Below, one piece after another: positions 14,456 through 22,998 of a DNA stretch of 22,998 nt. Every line of letters starts with the position of its first letter. Within the stretch, counting starts at the first letter, position 1. Location of the stretch: the NCBI GenBank assembly GCA_043806395.1, contig JAZDHC010000146.1, forward strand, positions 1 to 22,998, written 5' to 3'. The DNA is from CG2-30-40-21 sp043806395 (GTDB lineage Bacteria; UBA9089; CG2-30-40-21). Both the position numbers and the translations under genes were made by a program. The notes under the pieces are model-generated. The model made no database searches and was not told the origin of the DNA. It saw only the letters and a list, made by a program, of their open reading frames with translations.

Positions 14456-16009
14456 ATGGAAAACAATCAAAAAAAAATAATCAAATCAGTAAGCATTGTC
14501 AGTGTATCAACCATGCTTTCCAGAATATTGGGATTAGTAAGGGAGCAGGTCTTTGCCTTCATGTTTGGGGCATCTGCGGTAAATGATGCCTTTGTGGCTG
14601 CCTTCAGGATTCCAAACCTTTTGCGGGACATGTTTGCTGAGGGTGCACTTGCCTCTGCCTTTGTGCCAGTATTTACAGATGTTATGAAGAAACGATCCAT
14701 TCAGGATGCCTTTAGGGTAGCAAATTTAACCATTAATGCCTTATTGCTTATCCTGTCTGTGATCACTATTCTGGGTATAATATTTACACCAGCTATTGTT
14801 GGGGTAATTGCCCCGGGCTTTGCCGGTATCGAAGGAAAAGCACAGCTAACAATCACCCTTACCCGAATCATGTTTCCCTTTCTTATTCTGGTAAGCCTTG
14901 CAGCCTTAACCATGGGCGTCTTGAATTCTCTGCATCATTTTGCCACGCCAGCCCTTGCCCCGGCAACCTTTAATCTTTGCATGATTGGGGCAGGTTTTCT
15001 TATCTGTCCCTTTCTCAAGGAGCCGATTATTGGCATGGCTATTGGTGCTTTGCTGGGGGGATTGGCTCAACTTCTGATTCAGGTTCCAGCATTGATTAAG
15101 GCAGGATTCAGGTACATTCCAAGGATAAACTTCCGTGATGAGGGTGTTGTCCGAATAATAAAACTCATGGCACCTGCCTCCATAGGATTGGCTGCGGTGC
15201 AGATAAATATTTTGATCAATACCCTGCTGGCTTCGTTCTTAAGCGATGGAAGCGTTTCGTATTTGAATTATAGCTTTAGACTGATGTATCTTCCATTAGG
15301 GGTGTTTGGTGTAGCTATTGGTACGGTCAGCCTGCCTACCGTTGCTGCCTGCGTCTCAAAGGGAGATATGGATGGGGTGAAAAAGACTATAGCTTTTTGT
15401 CTTAACCTGCTTTTTCTTTTAACCATCCCCTCAACCATTGGCTTGATAGTCTTGAGCGAACCAATCATTGGCTTAATCTATGAACACGGAAAATTTTACC
15501 GGCAGGATACAATAGCCACAGCCCATGCCCTTATCTGCTATGCCTTTGGGCTTTTCCCTTATGCGGCACTGAAGATTCTGGTGCCTGTATTTTATTCACT
15601 AAAGGATGTCCGAACACCAGTTAAGGTCAGCGTTATCTGTGTGGGGATAAATATTATCCTGAATCTTATCCTGATGAGATTTATGGCACACATGGGTTTG
15701 GCATTAGCTACATCCATTGCCGCAGGGATAAATATGACTTCTTTATTTTTTATACTTAGAAAAAGAATAGGGGGATGTTCATTAAAAGAGGGATCTTCGT
15801 ATCTTCAAGTTTTAATTGCCTCCGGAATAATGGCTCTTGTCTGCTGGTATATAAATATAAGCATTGATGGCTATGCCTCGCGAGTTGGATTGGGAATACT
15901 GGCAGGGGGCGTGACCTTTTTGGTGTCATGCAAATTGTTGAAGGTGAAGGAGATTGAAATACTTTTGAAACTATTATATCCGCGACGAAAAATACTTGAC
16001 AATACTTAA
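14456..16009 (+). CDS. murJ: Lipid II flippase MurJ
   Basis: MurJ flips the peptidoglycan precursor lipid II across the inner membrane. The 517-residue protein has many hydrophobic segments, consistent with about 14 transmembrane helices. It has the family signatures SRILGLVREQVFAFMFGASA and NDAFVAAFRIPNLLRDMFAE, followed by GALASAFVPVF. The start is 2 bp after the birA stop, with GGGGAG upstream inside birA, so the two are co-transcribed. Its 3' end carries the promoter of the next gene. Confidence 0.95.
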   Translation: MENNQKKIIKSVSIVSVSTMLSRILGLVREQVFAFMFGASAVNDAFVAAFRIPNLLRDMFAEGALASAFVPVFTDVMKKRSIQDAFRVANLTINALLLILSVITILGIIFTPAIVGVIAPGFAGIEGKAQLTITLTRIMFPFLILVSLAALTMGVLNSLHHFATPALAPATFNLCMIGAGFLICPFLKEPIIGMAIGALLGGLAQLLIQVPALIKAGFRYIPRINFRDEGVVRIIKLMAPASIGLAAVQINILINTLLASFLSDGSVSYLNYSFRLMYLPLGVFGVAIGTVSLPTVAACVSKGDMDGVKKTIAFCLNLLFLLTIPSTIGLIVLSEPIIGLIYEHGKFYRQDTIATAHALICYAFGLFPYAALKILVPVFYSLKDVRTPVKVSVICVGINIILNLILMRFMAHMGLALATSIAAGINMTSLFFILRKRIGGCSLKEGSSYLQVLIASGIMALVCWYINISIDGYASRVGLGILAGGVTFLVSCKLLKVKEIEILLKLLYPRRKILDNT

Positions 16010-16024
16010 AGAGTCTGCTACAAT
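15996..16024 (+). promoter_or_regulatory. Strong promoter for the outer-membrane protein gene
   Basis: TTGACA (15996-16001), 17 bp, then TACAAT (16019-16024). The -35 lies within the last murJ codons, and the gene starts at 16063 behind AAAGGAGAG. Confidence 0.7.
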
Positions 16025-16062
16025 AATTTTGACTTACATTCCACCCAAAGGAGAGAAGATGT

Positions 16063-19000
16063 ATGAAAAAAATATTAATTCTCTTTCTCATCCTATTTCT
16101 CCCTGCATTCCTTCATGCTGAGGAGCGTTCAAAGCCATTTAATATCTCAGGCACAAAAATGTTTTCCTCTGTCTACACTGACATCAAAGGGTCATCTACA
16201 AATAAAAGCGAAGGATTTAAGCTGAATCAGTCCACAAGGCTTCTTCTGGAAGGCAAGACAAAGGATGGCTTGAATGCTTACATGAATTATGATGATACTC
16301 GGCAGATAAATCCATTAGAGATGCTGGTCAATTATCAAAAGGGTATACTGTCCGCCTCGTTTGGACACATGGATATTGTGTTAAATGAGACTGAGTTTTC
16401 CGGATACAATTCCAGGATGTTTGGGGTAAAGACCGGGGTAAAGACTGATAAATTTAACACTCAAGTATTTGGGGCAACAAACAGGGGTATTGCTAAAATC
16501 GCTATATATCAGGGGGATATTGGCCATGACTTGCAATATTTTCATGGGGATGACTTCGTCATAAGAAAATATTACCTGCTCCTGCCGGAACAAGTAAATA
16601 ATGTCCTGATGGATGATGGTATTTTTGAGAATTTTGAGAATGGTGATGGATTCACAACATTAACACTGAGTACAGACTACACCATTTTGCAGCAAACCCT
16701 TGGCACCACAACAATCCCTGTCCTTGTGCTTACCACTCCGGCAGAAACATCTGCTATCATTCAGGTGGTTTATAAGGACAGTGGTACGCTGACGATTAAG
16801 GGGCCTGATACCGCAGACGAGGAGATTCACAGCTATTACAAGCTGAACTATCCTGATGTATTGCCAGGAAAAGAGGTTATTGGAAGCCTTACCAGAGACA
16901 TAGATTATCAGATTAATTATTCTGATGGCAGTGTGTATTTTGCCACAAAGACTAATTTTAACATTGATTATGATTATGCCGCAAAAACATATCGGCTTGA
17001 ACCGCCAGTCCTGCCAGGGAGTGAAAGGGTTATGGTCAATGGCAACCAAAGGCAACGGGGGATAGATTATACTGTCAATTATGAAACTGGTGAGGTTCGT
17101 TTCTTTGATTCTCACGCAAGTGGGATATATGCGGACTCAGAGGTAAAGATTGAGTATGAAACAGTGGCAGAGGGCAATCGTTATAATCTTAGCGGGCTAA
17201 GGGGTGGGTATAGCCTTGAAAAGTGGATGTCCGTTGGTTGCACCTATCTTTCTAAATCTGATGCTGCCCCAAAGGCAAAAACTACCCAAGTCATGGCTCA
17301 GATGAATCACCAGATTATTGGATTTGATGCTAATATCTATCCTATGGAGGGGTTAAAGATTACAGGTGAGGTGGCAGCAAGCAGAAAAGAGCCGGGAAAT
17401 CATGGCAAAATATTCGTAGATGATATGGAGGGGGATGATATTCTTACTCGTTGGAAGGCATTGAGTTCCGGTGTAAAACTCGCAACAGAAAAAACCTCTG
17501 AATTTATCTCTCATCCTGAAAGCACCGACAATCATCAGGCTTTGCGAATATCGTGCGGGCAAGGGACAAATACCATTGAACAAATATTTAATACCCCCCT
17601 TGACCTGTCCCTTTATTCAAACATGGGTATCTGGATACAAACACCGGCAAGCGTTACCATAACCCTTTGCCTTTATTCTGTCAGTACGCATTATTTTCTT
17701 TATGATATCTCGCCGGATAGGGTGGGGGAATATCTTTATATTAAGAAAAATCTAACCACAGATGCAGTTCTCTATGGATTGCCGGACATGAAGAATATTA
17801 ACCGTATTCAGATTATCCTGAATAATAATGGCACTCAAACAGCTACCATGTATCTTGATGACCTGATTGCTACTGGCGGTTTGGCACGGGATGGACTGGC
17901 AAAAAAGGTTGAGGCTGTATTGGAAAACGAGCGATTTAAGTTTAAGGCTGGGATTAAGGACATTGATTATGGGTTTGTCCCAATTGGATTGAATAATTTT
18001 GAGTCTATCAGTGATACCAGAGCCTATCAGGCTGAGGCTCAAATCCCTTTGGTTCAACAATCCACGCTCCTTCTAAAATACGAAAATAAACTCAAGTCTA
18101 AGTCGATACTTGAGAAACAACTCAAGTCAGACATGTTTTCTACCGGAATAAAATTTAACCCTTCAGATGCGTTCAAGTTTAATATTGATTACAAACAAGA
18201 GGATGAAAATGATTGCAAGGCTGTGCAGCAGATAAACAATGTCAATAAAAAAACAACAACAACTCTTGACATTAAGAAGGAAAACATCCTGCATCTGTCC
18301 CGCTTTGGATTTTTTAACCGCTTGATGAATATCAATAGCCGTGATAATATTCACAATCTTCATACCTCTTCCAATCATACTTATCTACGATTCAACCTTG
18401 AGCCTGTCTCAGGAATGGAAATAATCCCTGAATATAAACTAAAATCGACTAAGGATCTTAATAAAGACACCCATATATCTGAAGAGGAGAATATTCTTAG
18501 TGCCATAAATATAACTTCATCGGATAAGTTATCAACCATTCTCAGGTACGCTCACGATAATCTCTCAAACTTTGTCCTTAACAGCAAGCAGGATAACCAG
18601 TCCCTTTCTATAGAGTTTGGGCTTACCCAAGATAGATGGCCATCCCTGAATACATTCCTTGAGAATACACGAAAAAAACAATTAGAAAACCAGCTAACAA
18701 CCTCTCGAACAAATGCCTCTGACGGGGATTTGAAACTTGCCTTTTCCTCACCGGAGAAATGGAAGTGGCTTGTTCAATATCGATTTACAAGAAGCTCATC
18801 TGATGGGGTAAAGAATAAGACGGATAATTATATGGGTGAGGTTACTCGATGGTTCAGGGTGTGGAAACAGGCAGGAACATCTTCTTTGACCCCCAGAATC
18901 AGTCAGGATATTACCAATTCAATCGTGGTTGATACATATTTTGTTTCATGGGAGACAATATTTAAGAGGGGTATTTCTACTAAACTTAGCCATGAACTTT

Positions 19001-19380
19001 CTAAAAGGGATATCTCATCCAAGAATGTTCCATCAATAAAAATAGGTTATACCACGGAAAAATGGAACGCATCCTCAGAGATTAAACAAACCAAAAACCT
19101 CAATAAAATAACCAGCCTGAAAACCACAGATAATCTTTCAAGCTTAAGTGCAGGATACAAACTAAAAGATAGGCTTACCATAAACGAGTCATTTACCTGT
19201 AGCGATAGCGAGTCTACCCACAAGACAACCTATTCCTCGTCAACAGAGATAAACTGGGAAATAAACAAGATGCTGAATGCTATCCTTAAAAGCGTCTGGT
19301 CCTCTGTCCACGATCAGGTAAACTCAGGGTTAGATTATGAAACTAATAAGGTTGGGATGGATGTGAGTATTGTGTTTTGA
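16063..19380 (+). CDS. Large exported beta-rich outer-membrane protein (SprA-reminiscent)
   Basis: The 1105-residue protein has signal peptide MKKILILFLILFLPAFLHAE. Residues about 20-260 are beta-strand rich. At about 260-370 there are two copies of a GxxRDIDYxINYxxGxVYF-type unit. At about 448-605 is a jelly-roll-like region opening FVDDMEGDD and ending ATMYLDDLIATGG, similar to the VDDFEG segments I recall in SprA-type cell-surface and secretion proteins. The last 450 residues alternate polar and hydrophobic strands with Asn/Ser/Thr and end in ...MDVSIVF, an aromatic C-terminus as in outer-membrane barrels. Function is unknown; it could be a secretion channel or surface anchor. It has its own promoter. 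Confidence 0.75.
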   Translation: MKKILILFLILFLPAFLHAEERSKPFNISGTKMFSSVYTDIKGSSTNKSEGFKLNQSTRLLLEGKTKDGLNAYMNYDDTRQINPLEMLVNYQKGILSASFGHMDIVLNETEFSGYNSRMFGVKTGVKTDKFNTQVFGATNRGIAKIAIYQGDIGHDLQYFHGDDFVIRKYYLLLPEQVNNVLMDDGIFENFENGDGFTTLTLSTDYTILQQTLGTTTIPVLVLTTPAETSAIIQVVYKDSGTLTIKGPDTADEEIHSYYKLNYPDVLPGKEVIGSLTRDIDYQINYSDGSVYFATKTNFNIDYDYAAKTYRLEPPVLPGSERVMVNGNQRQRGIDYTVNYETGEVRFFDSHASGIYADSEVKIEYETVAEGNRYNLSGLRGGYSLEKWMSVGCTYLSKSDAAPKAKTTQVMAQMNHQIIGFDANIYPMEGLKITGEVAASRKEPGNHGKIFVDDMEGDDILTRWKALSSGVKLATEKTSEFISHPESTDNHQALRISCGQGTNTIEQIFNTPLDLSLYSNMGIWIQTPASVTITLCLYSVSTHYFLYDISPDRVGEYLYIKKNLTTDAVLYGLPDMKNINRIQIILNNNGTQTATMYLDDLIATGGLARDGLAKKVEAVLENERFKFKAGIKDIDYGFVPIGLNNFESISDTRAYQAEAQIPLVQQSTLLLKYENKLKSKSILEKQLKSDMFSTGIKFNPSDAFKFNIDYKQEDENDCKAVQQINNVNKKTTTTLDIKKENILHLSRFGFFNRLMNINSRDNIHNLHTSSNHTYLRFNLEPVSGMEIIPEYKLKSTKDLNKDTHISEEENILSAINITSSDKLSTILRYAHDNLSNFVLNSKQDNQSLSIEFGLTQDRWPSLNTFLENTRKKQLENQLTTSRTNASDGDLKLAFSSPEKWKWLVQYRFTRSSSDGVKNKTDNYMGEVTRWFRVWKQAGTSSLTPRISQDITNSIVVDTYFVSWETIFKRGISTKLSHELSKRDISSKNVPSIKIGYTTEKWNASSEIKQTKNLNKITSLKTTDNLSSLSAGYKLKDRLTINESFTCSDSESTHKTTYSSSTEINWEINKMLNAILKSVWSSVHDQVNSGLDYETNKVGMDVSIVF

Positions 19381-20145
19381 TGACGGGAGACAGAATCCAC
19401 CCCCTAACCCCTGCCAGCGGAGCAGTGTCTGAGGCCATCGTCAACGCCATTGCTCATCGCGATTATGCCTCCAATGCCTCTGTGCAGGTTATGCTCTTTG
19501 CCAACCGATTGGAAATATGGAACCCAGGTCATCTGCCGTCCGCTCATCGCAGATCCCCTTTTTCTTGCCCGTTATATTGAAAAGGCTGGTACCGGCACAC
19601 TGGACATGATTGCCCTGTGTGAGGAAGCAGGCTTGCCCACTCCAGAATTCCGGCAGGACGGCGGACAGTTTGTTCAGACATTGCGACGAAGCAATGCTGT
19701 TGAGATTGCTGTTATTAACGAATCGTTCCCTGAACAAGCCACAGAGGTAGAGGTTACTTCACCAATTACAGGTGAAGTCGCAGGTGAAGTTAACTCTATG
19801 TCCGGTAAAGCCAACCGTATGTCCACCATGCCAGTCACAGGTGAAGTCACAGGTGAAGTCACAGGTGAAGTTATAAAGCTATTGGAGGTTATGAAAAAAC
19901 CTATGAATAGAGGTGATTTGCAAAAAATGCTTCACTTGAAGGCACAAGACAGCTTTAGAATCCGTTATCTTCTGCCTGCCTTTAATATTGGATTAATCGA
20001 AATGACCATTCCTGATAAGCCCAAGAGCAGCAAGCAAAAATATCGGCTTACAGTTAAAGGATTGGCTGTTCTGGAGGCAGTAAAAGCCAAACGGAGAAGA
20101 ATTTATCCACAGATTGCACAGATTACACAGATTAAGGAGGAATAA
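19377..20145 (+). pseudogene. AlbA/RecG-like ATP-binding protein, C-terminal part, frameshifted
   Basis: The first frame (to about 19545) reads AVSEAIVNAIAHRDYASNAS and VQVMLFANRLEIWNPGHLP, the start of the HATPase_c_4 module. The sequence then changes frame to PLIADPLFLARYIEKAGTGT and LDMIALCEEAGLPTPEF, its end. The linking residues (around 20 in relatives) are deleted, which also shifts the frame. The N-terminal AlbA domain is absent. Downstream are GEVTGEV repeats (12-bp ACAGGTGAAGTC units, about 19769-19872) and a winged-helix tail (LIEMTIPDKPKSSKQKYRLT). The last residues (PQIAQITQIKEE) come from an inverted-repeat arm. The 5' end abuts a CCACCCCCTAACCCC repeat. The downstream frame might still be translated. 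Confidence 0.8.
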
Positions 20146-20250
20146 AGAGATGGATGTGATGGATCCGAAGACATATGGGATTATTGGGACAGCGATGGAG
20201 GTGCATAAAACACAAATGCTTTATTCTTTAATCTGCGTAATCTGCGGATA
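20104..20250. repeat. Inverted repeat around a truncated GxxExxY gene
   Basis: The left arm (20104-20135, built of CACAGATTA units) and the right arm (20227-20250, TTTAATCTGCGTAATCTGCG plus GATA) are inverted and imperfectly paired. The units repeat the CGCAGATTA/CACAGATTA motif found dispersed in many bacterial genomes. Confidence 0.75.
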
Positions 20251-20251
20251 A
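20150..20251 (+). pseudogene. Truncated GxxExxY-type (PDDEXK-like) gene fragment
   Basis: The opening MDVMDPKTYGIIGTAMEVHK matches the start of proteins of the GxxExxY group, related to PD-(D/E)XK nucleases. After 20 residues the frame runs into the right inverted-repeat arm and stops, so only the first helix remains. AAGGAGG lies upstream in the left arm. Intact family members are often flanked by exactly such repeats. Confidence 0.6.
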
Positions 20252-20294
20252 TCTTATCTGATTTTGTGGTAAGTAGTTTGACATTGTTAAATTA

Positions 20295-20423
20295 GCCACA
20301 GAGGTCACAGAGTTCGCAGAGGAAGAAAAAAAACCACAAGATTTCACGAGATTATACGAGAAAAATAGATATCTGTGGGTTATTTTTATTTCTCTTCTCT
20401 GTGCCCTCTGTGTTCTCTGTGGC
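20295..20423. repeat. Second inverted repeat (CACAGAG type)
   Basis: The left arm GCCACAGAGGTCACAGAG (20295-20312, continuing TTCGCAGAGG) pairs with the right arm ending CTCTGTGTTCTCTGTGGC (20406-20423). Between them are CACAAGATTTCACGAGATTA units. The region from 20252 to 20490 holds no gene, only this element and the ribosome-binding site of the next gene. Confidence 0.75.
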
Positions 20424-20490
20424 AAATCTTCTAATCTAACAAAGTCAAAGTAGTTACGACTATTTTAATCTCAACCTTGTGGAGGTAGCA

Positions 20491-22998
20491 ATGATCAGAA
20501 AAGCATGTTATCTAATACTATTAATCTCTCTTTCCGGCTGTATTCCAAAGGGGTTTATCATCCCTGATGAGGCGGAAGAAATATCTGAGGGTCCGCAATT
20601 AACCATAACCATCTCACCTGATCCTGCCTCTACTTCCGAAACAATTGCAGTAACTGTTGCCTCAGACAGACTTCTGGTGGATCAACCTACTGTAATTATC
20701 ACCCAGAATCATGAGAAAAAGGGTATGGATATTACCAGAACTATGGAAACCATTGACAGGCTTACATGGCAGGGCACATACACAATTAAGTCTGGATACG
20801 AGGGCAAGGCTCTGGTGGAGGTCTTTAATGCCCTTGATGAGAATGGGAATAAACGCTATGGGACTGCGAGTTTTGAGGTATTAATGCCAGAAAAAGAGGC
20901 AGGAGAAGAAGAAACAACAGCAGAAGCGAAAGAAATTCCTTCTGAGGAGATGGCTATTGAATATGAAAATGTCCCATGGCATGATATTCGAGGGGAATAT
21001 GGTGCCACCCGGGCACCCTCGTTAACAAATCAAAAAATAAGCAATAATATCAGCTGCATTGCCGGGGATGAAGAAAAACTCTGGTTTGGCACGAATTATG
21101 GGATTGGTCAATACGATAAATTGACTCAAAGCTGGAAGGGATTCCTTAATAAAAAAGGGGGGATAAGTAATTCTATTCGTTGTATGGCGATGGATGATGA
21201 TCTTGTCTGGTTTGGCAGTCAGGGGGATGGCCTGTTCAGGTATCAGAAGTCTACAGATAAATGGCTTGCCTTTCCAAATGATAACAAGTGTCATGACCCA
21301 AATATTAATGACATTTTGATTGTCAATGACCTTGTCTGGGTAGCCACAAATCGTGGTCTGGCTAAGTATGATAAGCTATCAAAGCAATGGACTGCATATA
21401 CCCTTCAGACAACCTATGATCAGATAATCAGTGAAAAAATTACCCAGATAGCCTGGTTATATCCATATCTCTGGGTAGGCACGGACAAGGGATTGATGAG
21501 GTATGACTCTTTGTCTGATGTCTGGGAGGATCAAACCACAATATGCAATAAAAACATTACCTGCCTTTTTATGGACAAAAATGACCTCTGGATTGGAATG
21601 CCAGACAGCGGTGTTATTCAATACAATACCACTGATAATGCTACCAGAACCTATACTGTGTCCAATGGACTTTATAGTAATGGAGTCTTGAGCCTGAAGG
21701 CAGATACAGCTTGTGTATTCGTAGGGCATTTGGGTGGAATCTCAAAACTTGATAAGTCTCTTGACACATGGTCGTCGTTTAGCCAGACTAAGATTGGGGA
21801 TATTTTTCGTTTGCTTGATAATGTTCAAGCCGTGTACCTTGAGGATAATGGCAATCCATGGATAGGTATGAATAGTGGTCTGATTGATATCTCCCAGTCA
21901 GAACTTATGGAGGTAATTGATCCCACAATTGTTGAGTTAATCCCAGCTATGGATACTATTCTTTCCACAGGCTTTCCTGAGATTACCGCCAAATACGAGG
22001 ATAATATTGGTGGCAGCGGGATTTCCTCATTTGCTGTTTATCTCTTTATAGATGGCAAGCAAGTTTCTGGAACAGTCAGTTCCCAGGAACTTTACTACAA
22101 ACCAACAACCCCACTCACAGAGGGTGAACATAGTCTTGAGATTCAGGTGGCAGATAAGTGTGGGAATATTGCTACCCGCAAGAATACATTTAGCATTGCC
22201 CTGCCGAAACTCTCCTATAAACTCCTTGTTTCACAGGCTTTTGTTAAGCCAGGGGAGGAAATGTCTGTGACTATAGATGCAAGCGAGGAATTAATAGGCA
22301 CACCTACCGCATTGCTATCCTTTGCCTCAGTAACAACCCCTTCACTTTTCGATGGGACATCAGTGTTAGCACCTAAACTTATGGAAAATGAAACAGAGAC
22401 AGGAACATGGACGGTTTTTGGGTCGTGGACAACTAAGAATCGAAAACAATGGAAAGGAACAGTCAAGCTGCCAATTAATGCCATTGGGGCAGGTATTATT
22501 ACGGTTAAAGGACTTGAGGATATTCACGGACAAAAGCCAAATGATTTTCAGGTGGCAAGGGTTATGGCTATTAACAAGGAAGCTGTAGGAATAATTGCCC
22601 CACGGATAATCTCTATGGCAACAGCCACTATTGCCGGTACTACCACAAACATTATCACAGGAACAGCAACAGCTGGCAGTTTTGTTAATCTAATAATTGA
22701 CGGCAAGGTTGTTCGTACGGTTATGGCAGATACGGCTGGCAATTTTGAATTCAAAAACATCTCGAATGTTTTGATTAAGGCAGGTACAAACACTACTACG
22801 ATAACAACCTCAGCTACGGATAAAGCCAAAATCGCAAATATCGCAAATAATGTCTCAGAAACTGTAATAACACCTGAACTCAATCTATTGATAGATTTCC
22901 CGAAGATGGCAAGTAGTACTATAAATATTCGTGGTGTGTCGAAGCAGGTGATTGGGACAATCAGTGGGTTCGTAGCATATGGCACTATGTCTGTGCCA
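20491..22998 (+). CDS. Lipoprotein with Reg_prop beta-propeller and Ig-like domains (runs off right edge)
   Basis: 836 codons are open to the window edge. The lipobox is LSGC with cysteine 17, so it should be a lipid-anchored envelope protein. A strand-rich region and an acidic Glu-rich linker (about 148-168) follow. Next come seven propeller units of the two-component-regulator type, each with a LWFGTNYGIGQYDK-like core: LWFGT, VWFGS, VWVAT, LWVGT, LWIGM, VFVGH and PWIGM (about 190-470). After that come Ig-like or fibronectin-like strands. Reg_prop propellers usually form the sensor part of hybrid histidine kinases; no kinase domain is seen here, though the C-terminus is unseen. GGAGG lies 6 nt before the ATG. 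Confidence 0.85.
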   Translation, partial: MIRKACYLILLISLSGCIPKGFIIPDEAEEISEGPQLTITISPDPASTSETIAVTVASDRLLVDQPTVIITQNHEKKGMDITRTMETIDRLTWQGTYTIKSGYEGKALVEVFNALDENGNKRYGTASFEVLMPEKEAGEEETTAEAKEIPSEEMAIEYENVPWHDIRGEYGATRAPSLTNQKISNNISCIAGDEEKLWFGTNYGIGQYDKLTQSWKGFLNKKGGISNSIRCMAMDDDLVWFGSQGDGLFRYQKSTDKWLAFPNDNKCHDPNINDILIVNDLVWVATNRGLAKYDKLSKQWTAYTLQTTYDQIISEKITQIAWLYPYLWVGTDKGLMRYDSLSDVWEDQTTICNKNITCLFMDKNDLWIGMPDSGVIQYNTTDNATRTYTVSNGLYSNGVLSLKADTACVFVGHLGGISKLDKSLDTWSSFSQTKIGDIFRLLDNVQAVYLEDNGNPWIGMNSGLIDISQSELMEVIDPTIVELIPAMDTILSTGFPEITAKYEDNIGGSGISSFAVYLFIDGKQVSGTVSSQELYYKPTTPLTEGEHSLEIQVADKCGNIATRKNTFSIALPKLSYKLLVSQAFVKPGEEMSVTIDASEELIGTPTALLSFASVTTPSLFDGTSVLAPKLMENETETGTWTVFGSWTTKNRKQWKGTVKLPINAIGAGIITVKGLEDIHGQKPNDFQVARVMAINKEAVGIIAPRIISMATATIAGTTTNIITGTATAGSFVNLIIDGKVVRTVMADTAGNFEFKNISNVLIKAGTNTTTITTSATDKAKIANIANNVSETVITPELNLLIDFPKMASSTINIRGVSKQVIGTISGFVAYGTMSVP

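Overview
The window looks like a chromosomal segment of a moderately AT-rich diderm (Gram-negative-type) bacterium. Evidence for an outer membrane is two lipoproteins with lipobox cysteines and a 1105-residue beta-rich exported protein ending in phenylalanine. The housekeeping genes are bacterial, but their order (EF-G-like gene, yebC, ruvC, amidotransferase, birA, murJ) does not point me to one phylum. The abundance of small palindromic repeats, AlbA/RecG-like genes and a PDDEXK-like remnant resembles uncultured candidate phyla and Planctomycetota-type genomes. That placement is inference only.

Layout. (1) 1-4570 is a decayed integron. On the far left is the start of an SDR oxidoreductase gene (minus). 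Going right there is a small-ORF region, a minisatellite cassette in two tandem copies, a HEAT-repeat protein gene (minus), an IS4-like transposase remnant (plus), a third minisatellite copy and a small lipoprotein gene (minus). Three 59-bp attC sites at 135-193, 1230-1288 and 3168-3226, one longer attC-like site at 548-638 and two attC remnants divide them. To the right is an attI-like end, divergent near-consensus promoters, and a broken integron-integrase gene on plus (4126-4570). The attC sites read on minus, like the cassette genes, and face away from the integrase, as in a standard integron.

(2) 4578-7988 is mfd (minus), with an in-frame palindromic mini-insertion and a promoter placed so close to the ATG that the mRNA may be leaderless. 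(3) 8047-8364 holds the divergent promoters and a roughly 160-bp MITE-like palindrome between promoter and gene. (4) 8365-16009 is a tightly spaced plus-strand run: EF-G-like GTPase, YebC, RuvC, class I amidotransferase, internally deleted AlbA/RecG-like protein, BirA and MurJ. Gaps are short, and two junctions overlap by 4 bp, so it is probably one or two operons.

(5) 15996-19380 is a strong promoter and a large exported SprA-reminiscent outer-membrane protein. (6) 19381-20450 is a decay zone: a frameshifted C-terminal AlbA/RecG-like fragment, a truncated GxxExxY (PDDEXK-type) fragment and nested inverted repeats. (7) 20491 to the right edge is a lipoprotein with a seven-unit Reg_prop beta-propeller and Ig-like C-terminal domains, running off the window.

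The clearest unusual content is the dying integron, with its integrase remnant and noncoding minisatellite cassettes. Next come the palindromic mini-elements that sit in frame inside essential or conserved genes. I saw no rRNA or tRNA genes, CRISPR array or convincing intrinsic terminator.
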